Shown piece after piece: positions 37,901-49,041 of a stretch of DNA of 64,000 nucleotides (position 1 is its first letter; each line of letters opens with the position of its first letter). A program made the translations under genes and the position numbers. The notes under the pieces were generated by a model. It did no database searches. It had not been told where the DNA came from and saw only the letters and a program-made list of their open reading frames with translations. Where the stretch lies: contig JAYXKI010000005.1 in NCBI GenBank assembly GCA_037892935.1, forward strand, positions 558,001 to 622,000. Reading direction: 5' to 3'. This stretch comes from Phlebopus portentosus. Its lineage: Eukaryota; Basidiomycota; Agaricomycetes; Boletales; Boletinellaceae.

Positions 37901-39136
37901 CCTGCTGATAAAGCCGTTCTGCAATCTAAACAATGCTAAGTTTCTGGTCAAATATAAACCATGCACTCTAGACACCTACGTCTAATACTGTCTTCGGGCC
38001 AAGTCTCAATAATCTCGAACCAGATTTCTGAAGGTCGATCGTAGTCAGAGGCAAGGGTTTGCTAGCACACACGGTAAGCTGAAACGCGACGTCAGAATGG
38101 AAAAAGTAACATACAATTTCTTTGTCGGTTTTGTTGTCTTCTTGATTACCCTCGCTATCTGAGAATCCATAACATTCTCATATATAGCCAAAGCAGCCAT
38201 CTCGTCAAACAGCCTTACACGACGCCAAGAAAACTCCGTCGTCTCCTGCGCACCCGCATTCTTGCCCTTCTCAGGCGACGAAGCCCTCGAAAGCGCGAGG
38301 AAGATATACCAGAACGTCTCTGGTACGAAGGATTGTACTTGCTCATACCGCGAGACAACAAAGCCGAGAGTCGGGAATTGACAGGGTCCATAGGAGACAG
38401 GAATACCAGCATCTTGTATCTGATTGAACCGGCGTTGGAGATTCAGAGTCTGCATACGAGTAAAGGCTGCACCAAGTCGGAGATCGAGGATTGTTCGGGC
38501 TTCTACCGCATCCGACTGAGCTTGGTCCAGCTCAACAGAGTTCTGCGCAGCACGGTGAATTTGTCTTCACATTTTAAAGACGATCACAATGAGTATTCCA
38601 AAGGGAGAAGAATAGCAACAAATACTCACTGCGCAATAATCGCACTAAACCTCGCCCTCGTCACCCTAATCCTCCTATTCACCTTCCTGCAAATCTTCGC
38701 AATCTCCGAGCCGATATTCTCTCCTTCACGATCACAGTCCGTCCAAATCATGAGCTCGTCCGCACGGCGTGCTTCCTGTTTGAGGTTCTCTTCTATCGTC
38801 CGGCTTCCCGAAGTAACGCGCGCTTCGACAGGAGCGTCGAACAATGTGAACGGATCACACGAGTTCCAAGAACGATGCGCATCGTCGAAGTCGTGCTCCA
38901 TGAGATGTCCCGAAACGGCCGTGACCGTGAAAGAGCTCCGCGTCTGAGGATAGTCGAAGTCATAGTTCCTGATGTATTTGTTCCGTGTTGTGCGCTGTCA
39001 TCGTATATGGATTAGTCAGGATAGGAAAACACCTTCAAGTAAAACGAATACACACAGAGGTATACTGGCCACCTGAAAGGATGTTTGTGATTTCACGAGC
39101 AATGGAGGGTTTTTCTGCGACACAAAGGACATGCAT
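34971..39136 (-). CDS. TOP3: DNA topoisomerase III with GRF and CCHC zinc fingers
   Basis: Type IA topoisomerase that works with a RecQ helicase and Rmi1 to dissolve recombination intermediates. The model is complement(34971..35158, 35226..35300, 35356..35469, 35532..35648, 35701..35728, 35784..36014, 36066..36487, 36543..36816, 36887..37012, 37079..37449, 37510..37730, 37789..37925, 37980..38061, 38115..38564, 38630..38994, 39056..39136), 1093 residues, 16 exons. TOPRIM: CVAEKPSIA (5-13) and DCDREGEN (about 113-120). The catalytic Tyr is in FLSYPRTETD (about 339). A Gly/Asn repeat and an AT-hook-like RRKRGRPRKK follow, then GRF fingers at about 784-822 and 866-905, four CCHC knuckles, and a Ser/Lys-rich tail. 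The 51-base intron 36015-36065 is stop-free and in frame, so retention would be tolerated. Confidence 0.93.
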
Positions 39137-39349
39137 CGATCTTTCCACCGCACCTCCTGTAGACGTACTAGCTAGACGAAGGCAGCTTCGCAAATAAAGT
39201 GAATTTCCTCTCAGGAATATACCGGATAAGTGACGGCAAGACCAGGTGTAAGTGAAAAAGAGGAAGCGAGCCAGACTTGTTCTCGCTGCGGCTTTGAGCG
39301 CCAATTCAGTGAAGCCAGCCCAGACGCGTTCACGCGACAGCCCGGTTAT
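39137..39349 (-). other. In-frame 5' extension of TOP3 resembling a mitochondrial presequence
   Basis: Upstream of the TOP3 ATG (39136) the same frame stays open for 71 codons to a TAA at 39350-39352. It has no ATG but reads Arg/Ala/Ser/Leu-rich, acid-poor sequence (LALKAAARTSLARFLFF, LSGIFLRGNSLYLRSCLRLA). That composition is typical of mitochondrial targeting peptides, and TOP3alpha is dual-located in animals. Use would require a non-AUG start (TTG at 39302-39304 or a neighbour) or an upstream exon. Confidence 0.35.
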
Positions 39350-39905
39350 TTAAACTCCGAACTGAAGCGTGTCGCGTCCTCATTCTTGCTGACTCAGCAG
39401 ATTTCCGATCGAAATTTGAGATTTCAAAAACATTTCTTATTGTTCAATGTACTATGTATAAACAAACGAGACTGACACAGTCAATCTGACAACACACGCC
39501 ACTGGAAACTGTAATGGCACGAAACAATGTTTGAGATGGAGATCATTCATTGCACGGAATATTGATGGGTGTATAAAGAAAGCGGCTCGGGCTGGTGGTA
39601 CAGTGAGCAGGCTACAGTGGGATAGTACGAGGCAAAAAAGAGAAAAAGAAGCTAATAGTTAAAAAGAAAAAATCTGAAAGAACAAAGAGACAAAGCAGAA
39701 CGATACTCTGTGACACCAACACAAGCAACAAAAAAGGGGGGACCCTGTAAAGACGGAGGTGTGAAAGGATTGATGCGTATATATATCACACAAGAAAACC
39801 GGCGGAAGACGATAACTATCGATACACAGAGTCGAGGTCACAAAGGAAATTAATAAAATATACATAATGAAATGAGACAACTTACAAAATCAGGACCTGC
39901 AACCC
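39350..39905. other. Spacer between TOP3 and the CCR4 3' end
   Basis: A-rich sequence around 39600-39860. No gene is seen beyond the TOP3 leader. Confidence 0.5.
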
Positions 39906-42209
39906 TCAAGAGGACAGTCGGCTTGATGGGAATGTAGGCTGATTCGAAGGGGTTTCTTTTGGAGGCTTGATACGAAATTCGCTGGCGATGGCTATGTGGC
40001 TGTAAGAGGAACAAAAAATGTGAGCCTCTCTCAGAAGTTAAACGAAATCGGGCTTTTAGCCACTTACTCAGACGGGAAATGAGCGTTCGGGAACCCGACA
40101 ACCTTCGACAGGTAATCCTTGTCTATCTCGCCAAGGAGAGACGTGACAGTCAAGTTATTTGCCGTGTACCAGATATAGTCGAGAACACCCTGGAAAGTCG
40201 GCGTAAAGTTCGTCGACGGTAACTCCCCAATGCCTGCGTATGCACTCCTTAGACCAAGGCGGTGACGGAGACCCTCAGACGTATATTGCCCATACACTCG
40301 CGACAAGAAGTCTGGATGGTCCGCCGGAATTGTGCCGTTCGCCAGGAACTCATACACGCCACTCTCCGGTATGGAGTTGAAATCTCCGCAAATGATCGTC
40401 GGAATCTTCGTGGCATCCGAATAAGCTGGAGATGGTCGAGACGAAGTCTCGTCCATACCCGTTTTAGGCGGCGGAGGTGGATAGCGCGCAAAGCGAGCCG
40501 CAATCTTGTCTACCTCCTCAATTAAGAGAGCCACCTGTACGAGCTTGACGTCGCAATGCCGAGCGTCCCAGTGAAGGTGCAAGTTCACGACGATAAGTCG
40601 CGAGCCCGTCGTTCTGTTTTCAAAGAGTGTCACGACGGCGATGTTGTCGCGCTGGAGCACACGATTGAACATGTCGTCCGTCTTCTTGAAATCCTCTCTT
40701 TGCATGGCGACTCTACGAAACTCGATCAATTGTTTCTCGACCAGGTTGTATCTGAAATAGAGGTTAAGTAGAACTTCTCGGTATGATGAACAGTGGTACT
40801 CACTTGGCTGGCTTGAAGAAGGTAGCGCAGCCGTCTACCAACCGTCGTTGCGAGTCATCCATCGTAGCGGCCCTTGACTTCGGCCAAAACACGCCCTCGT
40901 AACCGGCATCCGAAAGATGGTGCAAGAAGAAATCCTCATATTGTCCAACATCCACCTCTTGTAAGCACACGAAGTCCGAGCTGTAGCGTTTGATCTGGTC
41001 AAGGATGACGTCCTTCCGCGTCGACCACTCTAACACACGCTTCGGCGTGTAACCATATAGCCGTTCTGTCGCCGCTCTTTCACAGAGAATGTTGTAGCAC
41101 ATAATGGTGAACGTTTCATTGAATGGATCAGCCTCCATGGTCTTTCTCTCTATTTCGGAGTGCAAACTTATCCATTCCCTCTGTGGCGGTGGTTCCGGGA
41201 TCGGAGCGGCATCCCGAAGGTATGCGATGAGAGCCGGCGTACCGTCGCGTTGAATAATCTCCTTCAAATCAGGAGAGAGAGGATTCCCTTCGATACCAAT
41301 CGTTCGTAGCTGATGTAAGGTCCCCAGCTCAAACGGAAGCGTCACCAAATGGTTATCGAAGAGGTATAGCTCCTTGAGGTTCGTCACCATTCCGAGTTCG
41401 GGAGGAACACTCGTTAGTAAATTCCCAGAAAGATCCAGCAGCTCTAGGTTCCTTAGACGCGCTATCTCAGGAGGGATGGTCTGCAGAGCATTGTGATTTA
41501 GGTAAAGGTTCTGTAGGAAAGTGAAGGACCATAGCCCGGAGGAACGAGGGATGTTCTTGAGCTGAATTCCGCCCATGTCTAGAGAATGCCATGAGCTTTC
41601 TCGAACGTGGTTGGAAATCGACCCTGAAGATGGAGCTACGGGTGCAGTCGTTGAAGATGGATGATTTTCCGGCGTTCCCTCACCGCTGTCTGAACCCGAT
41701 CCGTCTTCCTTCACCTCTGCAGGCGTCTTCGCACGATTGGGGTCTGTAATCGTGATGGCCGACTTTGCAGTTGGCCTCGATGCAATCGCATTCTGCCGTG
41801 CGCGGTGATGAGGTGAGCGCGATGCACGAACCATGTCATACTTGAGCAGCTGTTGTTGCCAATGCTGCGACATGATCGGTGCGGTCGAGGGAGGAGAGGT
41901 AGTAAGCGGGTGTGACTGTTGCAACGATACGCCATTAGGAGGAGAAGAGTAATTGGGAAGCGTAAGGGAGTTCTGGTGGTGATGTTGTGAATGCGAATGG
42001 GGTAAGGGAGGATGCTGCGGGATGTGCGGATGTGCATGGTGCGGAAGAGCGCCGTTGGCATACAAAGTATATCCTGGTGTTGGTGGTCCGACACCGCTCG
42101 CTCCTGCAAGGACATGATGTTGATGCGTTGGGCGCCCCCAAGCGTCGTGATGAGATTGAAGTTTGTGGTTGATTGCGGGAGATGTCTGAGGGGGCGGGTT
42201 GAAGTACAT
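39906..42209 (-). CDS. CCR4: CCR4-NOT deadenylase Ccr4 (LRR + exonuclease-endonuclease-phosphatase)
   Basis: Ccr4 is the catalytic poly(A)-shortening nuclease of the CCR4-NOT complex. The model is complement(39906..39999, 40068..40751, 40804..42209), 727 residues. Residues 1-200 are His/Pro/Gln/Ser-rich. Leucine-rich repeats follow at about 215-320 (LQNLYLNHNALQTIPPEIAR, LELLDLSGNLLTSVPPELG, LKELYLFDNHLVTLPFELG) and bind the Pop2/Caf1 subunit. The nuclease domain starts at FTIMCYNILCERAATERLYG. Its signature residues are in DFVCLQEVDVGQYEDFF (catalytic Glu), VVNLHLHWDA, TIICGDFNSIPESGVYEFL (Asp/Asn) and LDYIWYT, with the terminal His in NAHFPSDHIAIASEF formed across the last intron. The ATG at 42209 is the first in frame with the His/Pro-rich start. 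Confidence 0.95.
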
Positions 42210-42619
42210 CGCCGCCGTCGAGCATCTGACTCTCCGCGAGGATCAGTTTCGGGATCTGAAGGTGGCGATAAAAGCAGTAGTCAGTGAATCATTCGGGCCG
42301 ACACCGCCAATGACGACGACTAAAGACGACTTACCGAGGGGAATGTCTGTAGTGGTCGTTGGTGGATGCTAAGCTTGCGACCGCCCGACAGAGCACGTAT
42401 ATCCGTGACCGTCACAGCATGCCATCAAAGGTGTGACGCGAGCTCCCCCATCCTATCTCTTCACCATTTTGGGTCGATTTTTTTTTCCCGTTTATTTCCT
42501 GCTTTACTACCGAAAAAAGATATTGAGACAAATTCGTTGCGATGCATCTACTATATATTCGATCATGACAAAACAGCGAAGCATAACATGTACATGTCTA
42601 TTCTAGCCAGCCGCGTATA
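42210..42619. other. Spacer upstream of CCR4
   Basis: About 410 bases; expected to contain the CCR4 leader and promoter. Nothing coding is seen. Confidence 0.5.
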
Positions 42620-42645
42620 GATCAAGCTTGCGGATCAAGCTTGCG
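42620..42645 (+). repeat. 13-base perfect tandem duplication across the MVD1 stop codon
   Basis: The unit gatcaagcttgcg occurs twice back to back, and the MVD1 TGA (42635-42637, minus strand) lies inside the second unit on the plus strand. A small recent duplication that leaves the protein end intact. Confidence 0.95.
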
Positions 42646-43975
42646 CTTTAGGCAAGCCTTCTGCATTCAGCAAAGCCTCCTCAGCACCTAACACCCGTGG
42701 ACCATCGCCGACGCGGGTGTGAATAAAGCCCTTGACTGCGCCTGGCTCGAATTTCTTCGATACGGCCTCGTTAAAGCCCGACGGAACAGCTCCCTTGGGC
42801 TGTTCACCTCCAAATAGACCGAAGACATCATTGAACGGTTGGGCTTGCGGGAAATACGAAATAATAATTTGAACGATTTCTTTGATATACTCCTCCGGAG
42901 CATAAATGACCGCATTTGGTCCTGCGTCGAACGTGTACGCCGCCTTTATCGATCCGCCCGCAGCAACCGAAGCACGATTGTATTCCACAATCAACGCAAT
43001 AATCGCCCGGCTCACGTCATTCATGTAGAAAATCGGAGGTTCGGTGTCAAGCGCGACGGCATGGAAGGAGTTCGAGTCTGCCATAGTGAGGCGTGCGAAT
43101 GTTGGGAAGTCTCGCGCCTTGATCGCTTCGGAGATCGCACGCATACGCTCTGGCACGACTACTTTGATGCGGTGCTGGAGCAGCGTCGACGTCTCTACTG
43201 TGCGTTGCATTCCAGATGTCGAAGACGTTCCCTTTTTGTCATCCGATACGACGCAAATTAAGGCATGTAAGTTCGGCCAGTGTGAGCGAGGCGCGACCTC
43301 GACGGCAAACGAGTCGCTTCCGTCGGCTTTTGAGCCCATCTCCCACGCGACGAATCCACCGAAGAGTGAGCGACATGCCGATCCGGAACCTTGACGCGCG
43401 ATCAAGGAAAGTTCGGACGGTGTAGCGGGTAACTCGTAAAGAGCCGCTAGCGACGCAACCAAAGCCGCGAATCCAGACGCAGAGGAAGCAAGGCCCGCTG
43501 CCGTCGGAAAGTTGTTGTACGATGCGATATGCACGGGGTACTCCGAGATCTAGAAGACAAAAAGTGCATGTATGCGCGCGTTTAGTGCACCACGCTTACA
43601 CAGCATGGAGGCAAGACGCTTACCTTTGGTGTTCCCTCCTTTTTCTCAACTTCACGGCGAAGCCTTCTCAATTCCGCGATACACGTCGAAAGACGTCCAC
43701 CTTCCTTGATCTCTTCTTCTTTACCGTTCAGCCAGAGTCTGTCATGCTTAAAGGACGGATCGGTACGGGAGGTAGTCGTCGAACGGAGGTGATCTTGGTC
43801 GAGAGTGACTGACAGCGATGAGTTAGTCGGGAGGATGAGCTTCGTGTCTCTCTTTCCCCAGTATCTGAATGAAATCGAATAAGTTATTTGTGAAACTTAG
43901 CAGGATGAAAGAGTGATCATACTTTATGCACGCGATATTGACCGGTGCAGAAGCTGTTGCTTGGTAGACCGTCAT
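42635..43975 (-). CDS. MVD1: Mevalonate diphosphate decarboxylase
   Basis: Converts mevalonate-5-diphosphate to isopentenyl diphosphate with ATP, the last mevalonate-pathway step feeding ergosterol synthesis. The model is complement(42635..43549, 43624..43864, 43923..43975), 402 residues, about the usual length. It begins MTVYQATASAPVNIACIKYW. The active-site region reads LPTNSSLSVTLD, the GHMP ATP-binding loop is NNFPTAAGLASSASGFAAL (about 111-129), and GSGSACRSLFGGFVAWEMG and the conserved Asp region YTFDAGPNAVIY follow. The first intron falls at the K-YWGKRD junction. MVD1 and the 44230 gene are divergent, with 254 bases between ATGs. Confidence 0.96.
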
Positions 43976-44229
43976 CGTTGGTTGTAGCTAGGTATGAAAA
44001 GACAGCTATTCCGATGGACTACCGGCCTGAGGAGGTTAAAGGGAAAGAGGAACCGTTGGGGTGTGGTACGAGCGATAGAGCCATCTTTATGGACGATTCA
44101 AATGTTTGATCGGCTTGATAAGTTGATTGATTGAGGACGATCAAAAGATTGCTATTCATTTCCCACGAATACAAATAAGCCTCTACGTCTTACTAAGTAT
44201 TTATTTAACCTCGTCATTTCTGAACATCT
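43976..44229. promoter_or_regulatory. Divergent promoter region of MVD1 and the 44230 gene
   Basis: 254 bases between two outward-facing ATGs. No sterol-response element could be assigned with confidence. The role is inferred from layout. Confidence 0.5.
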
Positions 44230-45366
44230 ATGAGGATCCCTCCCTCTCTCCTCTGCATAACCAGCCCTTCAAACAGCCCTCGATTCAATGTTCTTCATGG
44301 AAATCATCTTTCTATCCCAAAGCATGCATCGGCGAGTCCATCCGCCCACTTCGGGTATTTCGTGAATCCCTTGCGACACGCTACGCCTCACCATCTCGCT
44401 GGGGCATTTTCATCTCCGATCGTACAGTCTCGAAGATACTTTTTCAAAACCTATGGGAATGTCAGGCCCAAGAGACGATCCGAACCCAAACCCCACCGAA
44501 GTTCCAACAAATCAAAATGGTCGAAGGAACTGGAGTCCGAGAAACCCAGCCGGCCATTCACTGAGGTTCCCCAGCCAATTCCAGAAGACCAACTGGAACC
44601 CCCGGGACGCATCGAGGGCTGGCCGACACCAATCATATCTCAATACGATGTCGACAAGTACTTGAGACCTTTGTATAGACGCGGTTGGTCCATCGAATAT
44701 CGTCGCAAAAAACACGAGAAGGGAGATCGCTATTCTGTCCCTTCTCTGCAACTGTACTTCGAGAACCTGGGCTGGAAAGAGTTTTTCGCTCTTGGTGAGT
44801 TTATTGCGAAGCTCGAGAAAAGCGAGAAGGTGAGCATTCCTACTGTCAAATACACAACTTCGATGTTTAATTCTGTTATTTTGCAGCACAATGTCGAATG
44901 GAAATATATGGACCGGGCCGGTCTGGGCTTCAAATCCCTGCACGATCTCAAACTCCCGCTCCCTTCCCCCGTTGTGCTCTTACTGCGCACGCACACCGCC
45001 ACCCTTCTGCGCAACAGCGGCGCGAATGACATCATCGAGGACAGTCTAATATCCAAAACGATAGAAGGCATCACGCTGCGCGACATCCGCTTTGCTATCC
45101 TACTCGACGCGTTTCTGAGGCAGTATAACGCGGACGAGTCTTCAGGATATCATATTATGATCAGAAAAAGGATTGACGGACTGGAGAATGCTAATCGGCC
45201 GTTTAGGCTGGATCGGTTGCTCACCGGCGCACTTCACTTATTGAAGCCGACAGTTTGGAGGAAAAGGAAGAGAGGTCCCAAGGAACTTACCGATGCAGAA
45301 TTTTACTTGGGAAGCGACTGGTCTGCGGTCTTGGGTCAGGCGAAGGCGGAAAGTGAGCAACTTTGA
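44230..45366 (+). CDS. Putative mitochondrial protein with pterin-4a-carbinolamine-dehydratase-like domain
   Basis: The model is join(44230..44829, 44887..45366), 359 residues. Intron 44830-44886 (57 bases, gtgagc...ttgcag) is in frame and stop-free, so it could also be read through (378 residues). The N-terminus is basic and free of acidic residues for 75 residues (SPRFNVLHGNHLSIPKHA, IVQSRRYFFKTYGNVRPKRR), suggesting mitochondrial import. After GRIEGWPTPIISQYDVDKYL, the stretch LYRRGWSI, LQLYFENLGWKEFFALGEF and EKHNVEWKYM follows the helix-strand pattern and the HxPxW-like spot of pterin dehydratases, but the first His of the HHP motif is not clear. Catalytic activity is therefore doubtful. 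The family call is inference. Confidence 0.7.
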   Translation: MRIPPSLLCITSPSNSPRFNVLHGNHLSIPKHASASPSAHFGYFVNPLRHATPHHLAGAFSSPIVQSRRYFFKTYGNVRPKRRSEPKPHRSSNKSKWSKELESEKPSRPFTEVPQPIPEDQLEPPGRIEGWPTPIISQYDVDKYLRPLYRRGWSIEYRRKKHEKGDRYSVPSLQLYFENLGWKEFFALGEFIAKLEKSEKVSIPTVKYTTSMFNSVILQHNVEWKYMDRAGLGFKSLHDLKLPLPSPVVLLLRTHTATLLRNSGANDIIEDSLISKTIEGITLRDIRFAILLDAFLRQYNADESSGYHIMIRKRIDGLENANRPFRLDRLLTGALHLLKPTVWRKRKRGPKELTDAEFYLGSDWSAVLGQAKAESEQL

Positions 45367-45847
45367 CGTCAATGTGATCTGAAAGAGAAGCAAGCTCGGG
45401 AGCACGGGCAGAGTCGACACTCCAAGTCCAGGCGAAACTCGTTCAAGTCGAGCGAATGCGAAACCAGGATACGAGCCTGCATTCTCAATACAGAAGTGCC
45501 TCGGCTTTACTTATACTGGAGGCATCGGGTTCACTAACTAGACCGTAGACGGATGAATCGATTCTAATCTACTGTAGCCAGGAATATCATTACATAAATT
45601 TTTTTTCCACTACCAGAAAATCCATCATTTGCTTCGCGTCTTGCCAAAGTAACCCATTATAATGTATACATTAATATTGCTTTCCTTTGCTCTCCACAAA
45701 AGGCGTCACGCCCTCTCATGAAAATAGAAGTAACATCACGTGGAGTGTGACTAAAGGCGCGTCATCGCGTCGCGTCGAGGGCTTCCCACCCTTTGACTTT
45801 AGACAATCCGGGCTTTCAAATTCCAACTCACGATCACCCACGAGAAC
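45367..45847. other. Spacer between two plus-strand genes
   Basis: 481 bases. AT-rich at 45590-45690. No gene seen; contains the NSE4 promoter. Confidence 0.5.
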
Positions 45848-47298
45848 ATGCCCAGGAGCTCGCGAAGTCGTAAACGTAGGGAAGAAGAGGAAGATGATGA
45901 AGAGATGGAAATCACTGTCGGAGTGACTGAGGATTACGAGGACGAGCTCCTCTATGACCCGGACCAAGATCGGGACGAAAAACGCGCGTTAAGGCAGAAC
46001 TATAGGAAGCTTCAGGACAATGGTATGCATATTGCCTGTCGGGATGCGCGTACATGCCTGACTTACAGCTATAGAACTACTGCTAAACCCAAATGCGATC
46101 AAAAGTGATAAGTTGACGGAAATGGTGCAGACAGCGGACACGCTCTTCGCAAGAGGCACGCAACTGCTTTCTTGATTCAGTGGAATATAATATGACCTCT
46201 TTTCTATCAATAGTTAAGGGACCTCAAGAAGCAACGCTCGACTCTTCATTTCTCGTGACTGCCGCAACGCTAGGCAATGCTAAAGCGCGTTCAATGCGTG
46301 CTGGAGCCGGTGGGCTCGACGTCGATGAACTCGTCGCCCGATTTTTCACTTTCATGGGTGGGCATAGACCTGGGGAAGAGCATTTGACGGAGGATGGCGA
46401 GAGCATCGATCCGGATGTTGAGGGTACTCATCCGCTTGACTGGGCGTCTATAGGTAGGAAGGCACTTGCGAAGAGTCGGAGAGTGCCTGTTCAGGACTTC
46501 ATGTAAGCTATGAAGTGCTTCATTTTACTTTAAATAATGGCCGAGAGCTGTGTTTTAGGCTCGGTCCATTGATGGTCGAGGCAAAGAAGAGGGCAGTCGG
46601 GAAACGAGTTCAACGCGAGAAAGCTGATGCCGTTGAAAAGCGGCCAATCGAGGTCAGACGCCTTAAACTGGTGTAAAACTCAAGGACTAAATGCATGATT
46701 AAATGACAGCTCAAAGAAGATGACATCGAACACTCAGAGAATGAAACGACCAAGAATGTGGCTGCGGTACGTTTTTTTTACGAATTGATACTTCTCTTTG
46801 TTTATTCTGATCTGTTGGCCCGTCAAATAGTTGGAACTTTTCTTGGAGAACCTTTCTGGGCCGATAAGCTTATTCCAACTAATAATCAATCCACAAAGTT
46901 TTGGGCAGAGTGTAGAGAATCTGTTTTACCTCTCGTTTCTCATACGAGACGGAAAAGTCTCGCTTGAGTACTCGGGGCAGACGAATGAGCCGATGATCAG
47001 TGAGTAATCTCACGACACTGAAAGACCATCCTAATCGAGTGCTATCCGATCGATAGTGCTTGTTGAGCCACCAAATGACGAGGATTATAACCAAGGCGTG
47101 GCAAAGAAGCAGATGATTCTGGAGCTGGATGTTACCACTTGGAAGGTAAGTCGAATCATAGAAATACGTATCACCTTCTAACTTAGATTTCTTTGACTTT
47201 GTATAAAGAAAGCAATAGAAGTTTTCGATATTCAACAGTCGGCAATACCGACACGAAAACCGACTAAAATAAAATTGGGTGATAAGTGGTACGGCTAG
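45848..47298 (+). CDS. NSE4: SMC5/6 complex kleisin Nse4
   Basis: Nse4 bridges the Smc5 and Smc6 heads in the complex that protects replicating and broken DNA. The model is join(45848..46022, 46069..46155, 46214..46502, 46559..46652, 46710..46766, 46831..46999, 47057..47145, 47209..47298), 349 residues, eight exons. The N-terminus is Arg/Glu-rich with DQDRDEKRALRQNYRKLQ (helix that binds Smc6). The conserved central block SFLVTAATLGNAKARSMRAG is at about 100-119. The C-terminal winged-helix signature is PQSFGQSVENLFYLSFLIRD and GKVSLEY. The ending is EVFDIQQSAIPTRKPTK. Intron 2 (46156-46213) starts with GC; the frame and the VKGPQEATLDSSF block demand it. Two acceptors six bases apart at 46068 and 46074 would change two residues only. 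Confidence 0.92.
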
Positions 47299-47556
47299 AA
47301 ATACGTCTCCTCTTGGTGGATCTTCCCCCGCCACATCTAGCATACATATACATCCTGTAATGCAGCATAAATATCCAATTACAAGGTGCAGATACCCTTT
47401 GAGCTCTGGTGGGGTGCGTCGATCGCCCAAGAAAGGTAATGGCTGGACGCGTAACTCAACTTCTTGAGTGACGCGTCTCCTGCCTGAAGTGCAACGCGTC
47501 TTGCACTCTTATACTGTTCATTCAACTACCTCCACAAAGTTATCTGAGATATAACA

Positions 47557-48732
47557 ATGGTGAGCATAGTCTCTCTTTTTGGAACAGGCAACTCATGGAA
47601 TTAATACTTTGTTCAGGCAAGAAGATATGATAGTGCGTTGGGTTATTCGAACTTGTTGCAAGTCTGATGACGACCACATATTGAAACAGGCCGTACAACC
47701 ATCTTTTCACCCGAAGGTGCGTCCACAACCATAAGACTACGCACTTGCATCTAATTTCGCTCTGTAAACTAGGGCGCTTGTACCAAAGTATTCTGAATCA
47801 TTTCTGAGAGCCTGAACTTAGGACTAATATACGTCGCAGTCGAATATGCCATGGAGGCCATTTCTCACGCCGGCACAGTCCTAGGCGTGCTGTCGAAGGA
47901 AGGCGTTGTGTTGGCTGCTGAGAAGAAGGTCACGGGAAAGCTTCTTGACCTGTCGGGTGCAACTACAGGAGGTTACGGAGGCAGTGGGGAGAAGATCTTC
48001 CTACTGAACTCGTACGCCCCTTCTCCCACTTCCCTGGCATTTCAAGGCAACTTACGTTCTTTAATTCTAAAGGAATGTCGTTGCTGGTGTAGCAGGATAT
48101 ACCGCTGATGCGATCTCTCTTGTAAATTATGCACGTCAGGCTGCCCAACGACATCTCTTCTCGTACAACGAGGATATCCCCGTGGAACAGCTTGCTCAGC
48201 GGTTGTGCGATCTCAAGCAAGGTTACACTCAATACGGAGGTATATTTACGTTACTTTCTTCAATCTCCTGGGATTATTAACAACGATCTCAAAGGTTTGC
48301 GACCGTTCGGTGTCTCACTTTTGTACGCCGGTTGGGACCCACATTACGAGTTCCAGCTATACCACTCGGATCCTTCAGGTAACTACTCTGGATGGAAGGC
48401 AACATGTATTGGAGCGAACAATGGAACAGCACAAAGCTTGCTGAAGCAGGACTACAAGGACGAGATCACTCTGGACGAGGCGATCGGGCTTGTGTTGAAG
48501 ACGCTCAGTAAAACTATGGATAGCACCACGCTTGGCAGTGAAAAACGTAAGTATCGCTTCAACTCCTTGTCTGAATAACAAAATGAAAAGTTTCGGTCAA
48601 GTTGAATTTGCGACATTAACACTTGATCCGACGACGAAGACGCCTCGCGCTAAGATTTATCGTCCAGCAGAGGTGGACGCGTTGCTGGAAAAACACAATC
48701 TTGCGAAGAAGGACGTAGAGATGGCGTCCTGA
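47557..48732 (+). CDS. PRE9: 20S proteasome subunit alpha-3 (Pre9/PSMA4)
   Basis: Structural alpha-ring subunit of the 20S proteasome. The model is join(47557..47559, 47617..47632, 47690..47716, 47773..47787, 47840..48011, 48073..48239, 48295..48546, 48602..48732), 260 residues, normal for the family. The reassembled start [20 protein letters not shown] is the alpha-subunit signature, followed by [55 protein letters not shown] and [15 protein letters not shown]. Exon 1 is the ATG alone, and exons 2-4 are 16, 27 and 15 bases, so the conserved N-terminus is stitched from four tiny exons. It ends KDVEMAS. Confidence 0.94.
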
Positions 48733-49041
48733 TGTGTGAATATTTGGCTTACCTCTTATTCATAGCCCTTTCTCATGACGATACTTTCCACTTGCCCAGG
48801 TATTACAGTGTTCATGTGCTGGACGTTATTCTGCAGCAGTATACCGAGTATATTGCAAACAATTTCCGTTATATATTCGCAAAAGAACTCCTAATTACAG
48901 CATGAAGGAAGAAGACTATGACTATTCTTGACAACCTAGGCTAGCCTCCTTTCTTCCCTGGACTTATTCTTAAGTCATGCTGACCTAAAGAGCTCAACTC
49001 TACTTCTTACCACTACGCGAAATGGTTAGTACAACATGCGA
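48733..49041. other. Spacer, no gene seen
   Basis: 309 bases downstream of PRE9 without coding signal. Confidence 0.5.
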
